From contig QHRW01000081.1 of assembly GCA_003220265.1 (NCBI GenBank), positions 1 to 36,372 of the forward strand: a DNA stretch of 36,372 bases, written 5' to 3'. Under the pieces are notes generated by a model that saw nothing but the letters and a program-made list of their open reading frames with translations, was not told the DNA's origin and made no database searches. Origin of the DNA: Candidatus Rokuibacteriota bacterium. GTDB lineage: Bacteria > Methylomirabilota > Methylomirabilia > Rokubacteriales > CSP1-6. Both the position numbers and the translations under genes were made by a program. Below, in pieces: positions 1 through 8,118 of the stretch (position 1 is its first letter; each line of letters starts with the position of its first letter).

Positions 1-180
1 GAGAAGTTGTCGACCGGCAGACCGGCCGGACCGCCGGCGCCCCAGTCGTTGTTGATGGTGGTCTCGCACGCCGTGCGGGTGGCCGGCGGCGTGAGGGCGA
101 TGTTGCTGAAGTACTGCGCGAAGAACTGGCCGGTCGGACAGCCGGCGCCCGCCGGGTTCACGGTGAACGTCAGCGCGGCG
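1..180. repeat. Exact direct repeat, copy A (PA14 module)
   Basis: All 180 bases are identical to 661-840. The block codes for the end of one TIG domain and the start of PA14 module 3 of the large minus-strand protein. It probably continues beyond base 1. Flanking parts of the same modules differ at many positions, so the identity is local. Confidence 0.95.
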
Positions 181-3100
181 GACGTCTGCCCGTCGGGGTT
201 CCTGACGGAGACCGGCACCGAGCTGGCGGCCGCGATGTCCGCGGCCGTGATCGCCGCCGTGACGCGGGTGGCGTTTACGAACATGGTGGTGCGGCTCGCC
301 CCGTTCCAGAGCACGCTGGCGCCGGACACGAAGTTACTGCCATCGACGTTGAGGGTGAAGGCGGCGCCGCCGGCGGTGGCGCTATTGGGCGTGAGCGCGG
401 TCACCGTGGGCGCCGGCGTGGTCGTGCCGCCGGTCCAGCTCACCTGGGCGACGGCGTCGCCGCCGCGCTCGTAGTACTCCACCTTCACCTCGTGCGGGCC
501 GGCGGTGACGTTGACCGTGGCCGTGTACGTGGTGGCCGGCTGATCGTGGAATTGGTCGATGACGGCAACACCATCCAGGAAGACGCGAATACCATCATCG
601 GCGCGCGCCGTGAAGATGACGGTGCCGTCGGCGAAGTGGAAGCTCCCGACCCAGCGGACGGAGAAGTTGTCGACCGGCAGACCGGCCGGACCGCCGGCGC
701 CCCAGTCGTTGTTGATGGTGGTCTCGCACGCCGTGCGGGTGGCCGGCGGCGTGAGGGCGATGTTGCTGAAGTACTGCGCGAAGAACTGGCCGGTCGGACA
801 GCCGGCGCCCGCCGGGTTCACGGTGAACGTCAGCGCGGCGGCCGCGATCGCCGCCGAGACGCGGGTGGCGCTGACGAACGTGGTCGGGCGGGACACCCCG
901 TTCCAGAGCACGCTGGTGCCGGCGACGAAGTTGGTGCCGTCGACGGTGAGCGTGAAGGCGGCGCCGCCAGCAGTGGCGCTGCTGGGTGTGAGCGCGATCA
1001 TCGTGGGCGGCGGCGCGGTCGCGCCCGTCCAGCTCACCTGGGCGACGGCGTCACCGCCGCGCTCGTAGTACTCGATCTTCACCTCGTGCACGCCGGGCGT
1101 GGGCGTCACCGTGGCCGTGTAGGTCGTGGCGGGCTGGTCGTGGAACTGGTTGATGATCGCCACGCCGTCCAGGAAGACGCGAATGCCGTCGTCGGCGCGC
1201 GCGGTGAAAGTGGCCGCGCTGCCCGCGAAGTTGAAGCGGCCGGTCCAGCGCACGGAGAAGTTGTCGACGGGCAGGCCCGCGGGCCCGCCGGCGCCCCAGT
1301 CGTTGTTGACGGTCGCCTCGCAGGCCGTCCGCGTGGCCGGCGGCGTCAGCGTGATGTTGCTGAAGTATTCGGCGAGGAACTGTCCCTGCGTGCAGCGGGT
1401 GACGATGACGCTGATGCTGGCCGTGGCCGTGCGGCCGACACCGTCACGCACGAGGAGACTGAGCGTGTGGCTACCGGTCGCGAACGGCGTGGTGTCCCAG
1501 AAGAACGAGGCGAAGGCATCGCCGCCGACCATCGAGGAGACCTCCTTGCCGTCGATGCTCAGCTTGAAGGTGATCGGAGTGTTGAACGCGCCGCTGGCCG
1601 CCATGTCGATCTTCGTCGAGCCGCTGACCGTCGCGCCCTGCGCCGGACTGCTGAACGAGGCCTTCAACGGCGCGGTGACCGTGACCGTGCGGCTCGCCGT
1701 CGCGGTCGCGCCCGTGCCGTCGCGGACGGTCAAACCCAGGGTGTGAGTGCCCGTGGCCATCCCGGTCGTGTCCCAGTCGAAGGAGGCGGTAGTGGCGGTG
1801 CCCGAGGCCGTGAAGACCTGGGCGCCGTCGACCGTCAACGTGAACGCGATCGGCGTGGCGCCGGCGCCGCTGGCCGACATGCCGACAGGAACCGTGCCGC
1901 TCACCGGCGAGTTGGCCGCGGGGTGCGTGAACCAGGCGGTGAGCCGTGGCGGCGTGGTGTCGCGCTTGATCTGGTAGATCACGCCGGTGCCGGCGGTGAA
2001 GAGATCTCCCGTGGACGACATGTCGGCCACGAACAGCGAATCATCCGAGGTCGTGAAGGCATCGGGATGACCGAGCTGGAATGCCTCGATGAAGTGGAAG
2101 TACTCACCGGTGGCCAGGTCGTAGAAGACGACCGGGTTCTCCTCGTTCAGCGAGGGCGCCGCGAACTGGCCGAAGAAGCCGACGAAGATGCCGTTGTTCA
2201 GCCCGGGCGGAAACATCGGCGGCGCGAAGGCGATCTCGAACGGGCCCTCGCTCTCCCAGCCGTCGGCGTTGGGCTGGAAGGCCACCAGGGGCTGGACGCC
2301 GCCGCTGCCGATGCGATTGCCCGTGCGGTACTCGATGTAGTCGTTCGGAAAGCCGAAATCGGGGGTGGACGCGCCCAGGTTCGCGCGCGGGATCATGTTG
2401 ATCTCGTCGGCGCTGCGGGCGTCGAGCCGGTCTTGGAAACCGTCCATCCCGTTGTCCTCGAAATAGAAGTCGCCGGTGGTGGGGTGGAACGCCATGCCGG
2501 CGGCGTTGCGCAGGCCGGCGGCGATCCGCGTGAGGTTCAAGACCGTCACGGTGCTGCCGGTGTCCTGGACGGTGACGCGGTAGATCGAGCCGCCCTGCAG
2601 GATGCCGCTGATCATCCCGCTGAGGCCGACGGTGGCCGCCGACTGGCCGCCGTTGGTGTCGGAGCCGACGTTGAAGTACAGCTCCCACGTGTTGGCGCCG
2701 CCACCCGGCGCCGGCCGCACGGCCAGCGCGTAGCTCTTGTGCTCCCAGTTCGTGAACGTGAAGTTCAGGTTTCCCACCAGGGTGTACGGTCCGGCAGGGC
2801 CGCCGGTCATTCTCAAGATCGAGATGTGCTCCTGGCCCTCCCTGACGGAGGTGATGAAGACCAGGCTGCCTGCCACCCGGACCGAGGTGAGGACGCCGGC
2901 CGGGTCGGTGTAGACGACGGTCCCGGGGCCGTCGGCAACCCCGTCGCCATCGGCGTCCACGAACCGCCGCAACGAGCCGGTCGACGCGAAGTAGTTGGCG
3001 CCATCAGCCGTGGCCGCCAGGATCGAGCCGTCAGGCAAGCGCACCAGGCTCGTCGTGGCGTTGAGCCCGGACGCGAACGTCGTGATCCGGAAGTCGTCGG

Positions 3101-3212
3101 GGTTCACGCGGGCGTCACCGCCGATGGCGAACTGCGCGGCAGCCGGCGCGACGGTGGCGATGAACACCAGGACGCATGCGAGGGGGCCGAGCAGGCGGGC
3201 AGCAATATGCAT
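1..3212 (-). CDS. Secreted PQQ-sugar-dehydrogenase-like propeller with Ig, PA14 and TIG modules (C-terminus beyond window)
   Basis: The frame is open from ATG 3212 to the window edge (about 1070 codons seen). The start follows an AAGGAG at 3224-3229; a GTG directly upstream is a possible alternative. Residues 1-27 form a signal peptide (MHIAARLLGPLACVLVF then AAAQ). About 30-400 resemble the soluble glucose/sorbosone dehydrogenase beta-propeller (LPDGSILAA, GLRNAAGMAFHP, LGHPDAF). Two Ig-like domains follow (about 410-605). PA14 modules begin at about 607, 805 and 1025, each opening with CxxGQF and containing ADDGIRVFLDG and EYYERGGDA; IPT/TIG-like domains lie between them. PA14 often binds carbohydrate, so this is probably an exported or surface sugar-oxidising or glycan-binding protein. 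The substrate is unknown. The module assignments come from motifs, not a profile search. Confidence 0.85.
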   Translation of the reverse strand, partial: MHIAARLLGPLACVLVFIATVAPAAAQFAIGGDARVNPDDFRITTFASGLNATTSLVRLPDGSILAATADGANYFASTGSLRRFVDADGDGVADGPGTVVYTDPAGVLTSVRVAGSLVFITSVREGQEHISILRMTGGPAGPYTLVGNLNFTFTNWEHKSYALAVRPAPGGGANTWELYFNVGSDTNGGQSAATVGLSGMISGILQGGSIYRVTVQDTGSTVTVLNLTRIAAGLRNAAGMAFHPTTGDFYFEDNGMDGFQDRLDARSADEINMIPRANLGASTPDFGFPNDYIEYRTGNRIGSGGVQPLVAFQPNADGWESEGPFEIAFAPPMFPPGLNNGIFVGFFGQFAAPSLNEENPVVFYDLATGEYFHFIEAFQLGHPDAFTTSDDSLFVADMSSTGDLFTAGTGVIYQIKRDTTPPRLTAWFTHPAANSPVSGTVPVGMSASGAGATPIAFTLTVDGAQVFTASGTATTASFDWDTTGMATGTHTLGLTVRDGTGATATASRTVTVTAPLKASFSSPAQGATVSGSTKIDMAASGAFNTPITFKLSIDGKEVSSMVGGDAFASFFWDTTPFATGSHTLSLLVRDGVGRTATASISVIVTRCTQGQFLAEYFSNITLTPPATRTACEATVNNDWGAGGPAGLPVDNFSVRWTGRFNFAGSAATFTARADDGIRVFLDGVAIINQFHDQPATTYTATVTPTPGVHEVKIEYYERGGDAVAQVSWTGATAPPPTMIALTPSSATAGGAAFTLTVDGTNFVAGTSVLWNGVSRPTTFVSATRVSAAIAAAALTFTVNPAGAGCPTGQFFAQYFSNIALTPPATRTACETTINNDWGAGGPAGLPVDNFSVRWVGSFHFADGTVIFTARADDGIRVFLDGVAVIDQFHDQPATTYTATVNVTAGPHEVKVEYYERGGDAVAQVSWTGGTTTPAPTVTALTPNSATAGGAAFTLNVDGSNFVSGASVLWNGASRTTMFVNATRVTAAITAADIAAASSVPVSVRNPDGQTSAALTFTVNPAGAGCPTGQFFAQYFSNIALTPPATRTACETTINNDWGAGGPAGLPVDNF
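661..840. repeat. Exact direct repeat, copy B (PA14 module)
   Basis: This is the second copy of the 180-bp block, in the same reading frame, 660 bp (220 codons) away. Directly after it, the sequence lacks 60 bp that are present at 181-240, an in-frame loss of 20 residues from the adjoining TIG-like domain. A third, diverged copy of the module begins at 1255. Confidence 0.95.
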
Positions 3213-3260
3213 CACGGCGAGGGCTCCTTGGACAGCGCGTTGCCGTCGACCAGCGAGCCA

Positions 3261-3276
3261 GCAAGATTTTTGCCAC
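3261..3276 (-). promoter_or_regulatory. Sigma-54-type promoter for the PA14 protein gene
   Basis: The minus strand reads TGGCAAAAATCTTGCT, with the GG and GC pairs exactly 10 bases apart. This matches the sigma-54 -24/-12 consensus at all but one position. Transcription would begin near 3250, leaving a leader of about 38 nt that contains the AAGGAG ribosome site at 3224-3229. I see no clear enhancer dyad upstream. The rest of the divergent gap (3213-3439) shows nothing else convincing. Confidence 0.6.
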
Positions 3277-3439
3277 ACCGTGGACGACGTCGGCGGGCGA
3301 GCCGCGAGGCCAACTTGGGAACAAAAGGCGGCACCGGCCTCACGCCAATGTGCAGGGAAGTGAAGCGGGCAGTGGCGAGTCGTTCACGGTCCGCTGGGAG
3401 GAGCCGCCGACTTCGTTGCATACTCGAAGCGTCGCGTTC

Positions 3440-4303
3440 ATGACCCGTTCACGCGCCGGCAGGACCGCCTTTCGACGGACACGCGGGCGCTCGGCCCACA
3501 TCGCATCCGTCTGGCAGGTCATTCGATGGTGCCGGCGCGCGCTCACGGCGCTGCTGAGGGCGCCACTGGCGATCCGGGTCCTGGTGGGGCTGGTGGCTGT
3601 CCTGGCCGTGTGGTCGGCGACCAACTGGATCTACCAGGTCGTCCGGAAGCCGACGGAGCTGTTCTTTCCGGTCAGCGGCGTGCTCGCCAAGACGCCGCCG
3701 GAGACGTGGCGGCAGTACGGGGTATTGTTTCACCGGCATTCCACGCTGATCGTCACGCCCGAGCTCCTGGCCGCGCTGGCTCAGGTGGAAGGCGGGGGCA
3801 ACCCGGTGGCCCGGACGTACTGGCGATGGCGCCTGACGTGGAATCCCTTCGAGCTGTACCAGCCCGCGTCGAGCGCGGTCGGCATGTACCAGATCACCGA
3901 TGCGACGTTCCGCGAGGCGAGACGCTACTGCATCCACGACCACGTGGTGGTGGAGGACGGCGCCTGGCACGACGTGCGCTCATGCTGGTTCAACGGCCTC
4001 TACACGCGGGTGGTGCCCAGTCACGCCATCGAGCTGACCGCCGCGCTCCTGGATCGTGGCGTCACGCAGACGCTGCAGCGCCAGCGGATGGCCAGCGCCA
4101 CGCTCGCGCAGAAGCAGGATCTGGCCGCCGTCATCCACCTGTGTGGCGCCGGGCCGGGCGAGGCCTACGCGCGACGGGGGTTCCTTCTGACGGACCGCCA
4201 GCGATGTGGTGACCACGACGTCGCTCGATACCTCGCGCAGGTCAACGCGCTGAAGCGATGGTTCGCCCGTCTCGCGGACGCAGAGTTGCGACCAGCCCGC
4301 TAG
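3440..4303 (+). CDS. Membrane-anchored lysozyme/lytic-transglycosylase-like protein
   Basis: 287 aa from ATG 3440. This start was chosen because a longer in-frame reading would run through the divergent promoter region. A basic N-terminus is followed by one membrane segment (LAIRVLVGLVAVLAVW, about residues 40-56); the rest should be periplasmic. The lysozyme-like part has a likely catalytic Glu in ALAQVEGGGNP and the downstream SSAVGMYQITDATFREA typical of SLT/lysozyme-fold proteins, plus several Cys that may form disulfides. It would cleave peptidoglycan glycan strands. The gene stands alone: its left neighbour is divergent and its right neighbour convergent. Fold assignment is fairly safe; the exact family is not. 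Confidence 0.75.
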   Translation: MTRSRAGRTAFRRTRGRSAHIASVWQVIRWCRRALTALLRAPLAIRVLVGLVAVLAVWSATNWIYQVVRKPTELFFPVSGVLAKTPPETWRQYGVLFHRHSTLIVTPELLAALAQVEGGGNPVARTYWRWRLTWNPFELYQPASSAVGMYQITDATFREARRYCIHDHVVVEDGAWHDVRSCWFNGLYTRVVPSHAIELTAALLDRGVTQTLQRQRMASATLAQKQDLAAVIHLCGAGPGEAYARRGFLLTDRQRCGDHDVARYLAQVNALKRWFARLADAELRPAR

Positions 4304-4364
4304 AGGAACCGATACCCCCCGACAAACCCCGCATGATTCACCTATGAGAACAAACCCGCCCTCC

Positions 4365-5060
4365 CTAGACCTCCAGCCACTCCTTCCGCACGTTCTCCGC
4401 GCGGCGGAGGTCGTCGGGGGCGCCCTCGAAGACCACGCGGCCGTGGCCCATCACGTACACGCGGCGGGAGATCGTCAGCGCGATCGTCAGCTTCTGCTCG
4501 ACGAGCAGGATGGATACGCCGCGCTCGGCGATGCGCACGAGCATCTCGGCAACCTGCTTGACGAGCATGGGGGCCAGGCCTTCGGTCGGCTCGTCGATCA
4601 TGATCAGGTGGGGGTCGCCGATCAGCGTGCGGCAGATCGTGAGCATCTGCTGCTCGCCGCCGGAGAGCACGCCGCCGGGCGTGTCCGCGCGCTCCCGAAG
4701 GGACGGGAACAGCCGGAACATGTCGTCCATCGACCAGCGGCCGGCGTGCCGCGTGTTCTTCACGCCCAGCAGCAGGTTCTGGCGGACGGTGAGCGTGGGG
4801 AAGATGTCGCGGTTCTCCGGCACGTAGCCGAGGCCCTTGTGGGCGATGACGTAGGGTGGCAGGCCGCACAGTTCCTCGTCGCGGAAGCGGATGGAGCCCT
4901 CGGCGTGGACGTCGCCCATGATGGCCTTGATCGTCGTGGAGCGGCCCACGCCGTTGCGGCCGAGGAGGCTGACGATCTCGCCCTCGTTCACGCGCAGGGT
5001 GACGCCGTGCAGGATGTGGCTCTTGCCGTAGTACGCGTGCAGGTCGCTGACGGCCAGCAT
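4365..5060 (-). CDS. livF: LIV-type ABC transporter ATPase LivF (Walker A Lys replaced by Arg)
   Basis: 231 aa, last gene of LIV operon 1. Its ATG overlaps the livG stop by one base (TGATG). It should be one of the two cytoplasmic ATPases driving uptake through LivHM. Seen: Walker A at residues 34-42 reads GRNGVGRST, signature LSGGEQQ at 132-138, Walker B LIMIDEP at 152-158, and the C-terminal VEQK expected in LivF. The invariant Walker A lysine is Arg40 here (codon CGC), which normally impairs nucleotide binding or hydrolysis. The rest of the protein is intact and of normal length, so either activity depends mainly on LivG or the Arg is tolerated. Confidence 0.93.
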   Translation of the reverse strand: MLAVSDLHAYYGKSHILHGVTLRVNEGEIVSLLGRNGVGRSTTIKAIMGDVHAEGSIRFRDEELCGLPPYVIAHKGLGYVPENRDIFPTLTVRQNLLLGVKNTRHAGRWSMDDMFRLFPSLRERADTPGGVLSGGEQQMLTICRTLIGDPHLIMIDEPTEGLAPMLVKQVAEMLVRIAERGVSILLVEQKLTIALTISRRVYVMGHGRVVFEGAPDDLRRAENVRKEWLEV

Positions 5061-5815
5061 CAGGCCACGCCCTGGGGGACGCCGAGGTAGGCCTCCTGCA
5101 CGCGCGGGTCGGCGCGAATGCGCTCGGGCGTGTCGTGGGCGATGACCTCGCCATAGACCAGCACCGCGATGCGGTCGGCGAGGTCGAACACCACGCTCAT
5201 GTCGTGCTCGACCATCAGCAGGGTCTTGCCCTGCGTGACCTCGCGAATGAGCTGGACGACGTGCTCGGTCTCGCTGTGGCTCATGCCGGCCGTCGGCTCG
5301 TCGAGCAGGATGACGTCGGCGCCGCCGGCGATGGTGATGCCGATCTCCAGCGCCCGCTGCTCGGCGTACGACAGCACGCCGGCCGGCACGTGGCGGCGCG
5401 CGGCGAGGTTGAGCTGCTCCAGCACCTTCTCGGTGCGCTCCGTGGCGTCGTGGGCGGCGTCCACGCGGTGGCGGAACGAGTAGCGGTAGCCGAGCGACCA
5501 CAGCACGCCGCAGCGGATGTTCTCGAAGACCGACATCCGCGGGAAGATGTTCGTCACCTGGAACGAGCGGCTGAGGCCGCGGCGATTGATCTCGGAGGGC
5601 CTGAGGCCGGTCACGTCCTGGCCCTTGAGGCGGATGCGCCCGCTGCTGACCGGGTACTTGCCGGTGATCAGGTTGAACAGCGTCGATTTGCCGGCGCCGT
5701 TGGGGCCGATCAGCGCCTGCCGCGTGCCGGGCTCGATCGTGAGATTCACGCCGCGGATGATCGACGTGTTGCCGAACGCCTTGAAGACGCCGCTGAGCTC
5801 GATGGCCGGCGTCAT
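5060..5815 (-). CDS. livG: LIV-type ABC transporter ATPase LivG
   Basis: 251 aa. The start at 5815 overlaps the livM stop as ATGA. Motifs are complete: Walker A GPNGAGKST at 37-45, a LivG-type signature LSYAEQR at 148-154 in place of LSGGQ, Walker B VILLDEP at 168-174, and H-loop MVEHDM near 201-206. This is the canonical partner of the LivF encoded just downstream; with LivF's Walker A altered, LivG may supply most of the ATP hydrolysis. The domain, size and order (H-M-G-F) are standard for branched-chain or hydrophobic amino-acid importers. The substrate cannot be read from the ATPase. Confidence 0.95.
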   Translation of the reverse strand: MTPAIELSGVFKAFGNTSIIRGVNLTIEPGTRQALIGPNGAGKSTLFNLITGKYPVSSGRIRLKGQDVTGLRPSEINRRGLSRSFQVTNIFPRMSVFENIRCGVLWSLGYRYSFRHRVDAAHDATERTEKVLEQLNLAARRHVPAGVLSYAEQRALEIGITIAGGADVILLDEPTAGMSHSETEHVVQLIREVTQGKTLLMVEHDMSVVFDLADRIAVLVYGEVIAHDTPERIRADPRVQEAYLGVPQGVA

Positions 5816-7116
5816 CGGCCCGCTCCCGCGCGGTTGGCGTCGGCGAACGCCGCCGCCGCGCGCGGCCCGGCCCAGCGGAGCCCGAGCGCGCCGGCGGCCG
5901 CCAGCCCGGTGAAGACGAGCCACGGCAGGACGCTGCGCAGCGAGACCGCCGTCCAGAACAGCCGCCTGACGCCGCTGGGCGTGTCCGCGGCCACCAGGGC
6001 GTGCAGCATCTCGAGCAGGCCGATGACGCCGACCGCGGCCACGAGGCCGCAGACGCCGGCGACGAGGTACGGGCCGGCGAGCCGCCCCACCCGGCGCGCG
6101 CGCCACGCCGGCGCGTGGAGCATCAGCACGCCCGCCATGCCGATCGGCACGAACAGCACCGTGGCCAGGAACAGGATGCCGAGGTAGAGCAGCCAGATGC
6201 CCGTGTAGTCGCTCAGCATCGATTGCAGAAATGTGAAGACGATGGCCCCGAGGATCGGTCCCACGAACGAGCCGATGCCGCCGATGAACGTCATGAGCAG
6301 CACGACGCCGGAGGCGTTGAGGCCCATGTTCTCGGCGGTGAGGATCTCGTAGTTCAGCGCGAAGAGGCCGCCAGCGATGCCCGCGAAGAAGCCGGCCGCG
6401 CAGAACGAGATGTAGCGCACCCAGCGCTGGCTGTAACCGACGAACTCCGCGCGCTCGGGGTTGTCGCGCACGGCGTTGGCCATGCGCCCGATGGGCGTGC
6501 GCGAGAAGGCGTACATCGCGATCGCCGCCAGCAGCACCCAGAACGCGATCAGATAATAGACTTGTCGGTCGCGGGTGAATTCGAGGCCCAACAGGAGTGG
6601 AGCCTTCGCGCGGTTCGTCGTGATGCCTTCTTCACCACCGAAGAACCGGTCGAAGATCAGCGAGGAGGCGGCCATCAGCTCGGCCACCGCCAGCGAGACC
6701 ATCGAGAACACCGTCCCCGCGCGCGAGGTGGAGAAGGTGCCGAAGAGCGCGGCGAAGGCCAGGCCGCCGAGGCCGCCGACCAGCGGCAGCAGCGGCACCG
6801 GCAGGTAGAGCGTGCCGCGCCCGGCCAGGTTCAGCGCGTGCGCGGCCAGGAAGCCGCCGAGGCCGAAGTAGACGGCGTGGCCGAACGAGAGCATGCCGCC
6901 CTGGCCGAGCAGCATGTTGAAGCTGAGCGCGAACACGATCGCGATGCCCATCTGGTTCATGATCGGCACCGCGGCGCCGGTGCGCACTACCCACGGCAGC
7001 ACGATCAGCACGACGGCGGCCGTCAGCCACACGCCGTAGCCGCGCAGCACGCCGGCCCGTCCGACGTCGGCGACGGCCAGACGGCGCGCGGCGGTCGGCG
7101 CGTCCGCGGCTTTCAC
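5812..7116 (-). CDS. livM: LIV-type ABC transporter permease LivM
   Basis: 434 aa from a GTG start at 7116 that overlaps the livH stop (GTGA); the stop overlaps the livG start (ATGA). It is a polytopic inner-membrane protein with the LivM hallmarks LLGQGGMLSFGHA near residue 70 and the ATPase-coupling loop RMANAVRDNPERAEFVGY. The protein is longer than the usual 300-350 residues because of a C-terminal extension (after about residue 330) containing two further hydrophobic segments and a basic Ala-rich tail. This extension is unusual; no domain is recognised in it. Confidence 0.93.
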   Translation of the reverse strand: MKAADAPTAARRLAVADVGRAGVLRGYGVWLTAAVVLIVLPWVVRTGAAVPIMNQMGIAIVFALSFNMLLGQGGMLSFGHAVYFGLGGFLAAHALNLAGRGTLYLPVPLLPLVGGLGGLAFAALFGTFSTSRAGTVFSMVSLAVAELMAASSLIFDRFFGGEEGITTNRAKAPLLLGLEFTRDRQVYYLIAFWVLLAAIAMYAFSRTPIGRMANAVRDNPERAEFVGYSQRWVRYISFCAAGFFAGIAGGLFALNYEILTAENMGLNASGVVLLMTFIGGIGSFVGPILGAIVFTFLQSMLSDYTGIWLLYLGILFLATVLFVPIGMAGVLMLHAPAWRARRVGRLAGPYLVAGVCGLVAAVGVIGLLEMLHALVAADTPSGVRRLFWTAVSLRSVLPWLVFTGLAAAGALGLRWAGPRAAAAFADANRAGAGR

Positions 7117-8063
7117 GTCTCGCGCGTCCCGAACAGGCCCGTCGGCCGGATCATCAGCACCAGCACGAGCAGCAGATAGGGCAGGATGGGCGCGACCTGG
7201 GCGACGGTCACCTTCCACACGTCGTGCAGCGCGGCGCTGGCCGCGGCCGGCACGCCCACCGCCATCAGCACGTTGCCCACGGACACGTTGAGCGCGACGG
7301 CAAACGTCTGCAGCGTGCCGATCAGCAGCGAGGCCACGAAGGCGCCGCTGAGCGAGCCGAGCCCGCCCACGACGACCACGACGAAGACGACGCTGCCGAG
7401 CACCTGGGCCATGCCGGGGAACGTGCCGAGCACGGGCCCGGCGATGACGCCGGCCACCGCGGCCAGCGCGCAGCCGATGCCGAACACGATCATGAAGACG
7501 CGCGGCACGTTGTGGCCGAGCATGGCGACCATGCCCGGGTGCGTGAGCGAGGCCTGGATGATGAGGCCGGCGCGCGTGCGCGTGAGGATCGCGAAGATGA
7601 ACACGAAGATCGCCACCGACACCAGCAGCATGAAGGCCTTGTAGGCCGGGAAGGCCGAGCCGAAGAGGTGGAAGAGCGGGAAGTCGAGAGCGGCCGGCAC
7701 CTGGTAGCTCTTGGCCGGACGCCCCCACACGAGCTGCACGAGCTCCTCGATCACGATCGCCACGCCGAAGGTGAAGATCAGCTCGGCCACATGGCCGAAG
7801 CGGTGCACGCGCCGGAGCCCGTGGCGCTCGACGAGCGCGCCGAGCAGGCCGACCAGCACGGGCGCCAGCACCAGCGCGGGCCAGAAGCCCACGCGGCTGG
7901 CCAGCGTGTAGGCGAAGTAGGCGCCCAGCATGTAGAAGCTCGCGTGGGCGAAGTTGAGCACGCCCATCATGCCGAAGATGAGGGTGAGCCCGCTCGACAG
8001 CATGAACAGCAGCATGCCGAACACGAGCCCGTTGAGGATCGAGAAGAGGACGATCTGCTCCAT
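7113..8063 (-). CDS. livH: LIV-type ABC transporter permease LivH
   Basis: 316 aa, polytopic, with the family motifs GLTLIFGMMGVLNFAHASFYMLGAY near the N-terminus and VVVVVGGLGSLSGAFVASLLIG near residues 230-250, ending in the usual RPTGLFG. It pairs with LivM to form the transmembrane channel. No Shine-Dalgarno sequence is visible before ATG 8063; instead a perfect 12-bp hairpin ends 11 nt upstream, so expression may be coupled to or damped relative to the upstream binding-protein gene. A VPAAASAALHDVWK insertion before the last helix is longer than in typical LivH. Confidence 0.94.
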   Translation of the reverse strand: MEQIVLFSILNGLVFGMLLFMLSSGLTLIFGMMGVLNFAHASFYMLGAYFAYTLASRVGFWPALVLAPVLVGLLGALVERHGLRRVHRFGHVAELIFTFGVAIVIEELVQLVWGRPAKSYQVPAALDFPLFHLFGSAFPAYKAFMLLVSVAIFVFIFAILTRTRAGLIIQASLTHPGMVAMLGHNVPRVFMIVFGIGCALAAVAGVIAGPVLGTFPGMAQVLGSVVFVVVVVGGLGSLSGAFVASLLIGTLQTFAVALNVSVGNVLMAVGVPAAASAALHDVWKVTVAQVAPILPYLLLVLVLMIRPTGLFGTRET

Positions 8064-8074
8064 GGCCGGGACGG

Positions 8075-8102
8075 GGGCGGGGCCGCGCGGGCGGCCCCGC
8101 CC
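8075..8102 (-). promoter_or_regulatory. Perfect 12-bp hairpin between SBP and livH (LIV operon 1)
   Basis: 8075-8086 and 8091-8102 are exact inverted repeats around a 4-nt loop, all G/C. No U-tract follows. Such a hairpin between the binding-protein gene and the permease genes usually protects the upstream mRNA or attenuates transcription so that the binding protein is made in excess. It also ends only 11 nt before the livH start. Confidence 0.7.
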
Positions 8103-8118
8103 GTCGTGATGGTTCGCG

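Noticed and set aside
492..3443. 983-codon open frame on the plus strand
   Set aside because: It is the antisense shadow of the PA14 protein gene. The protein is Arg/Gly/Asp-rich without domains, while the minus frame gives clear PA14 and propeller motifs.
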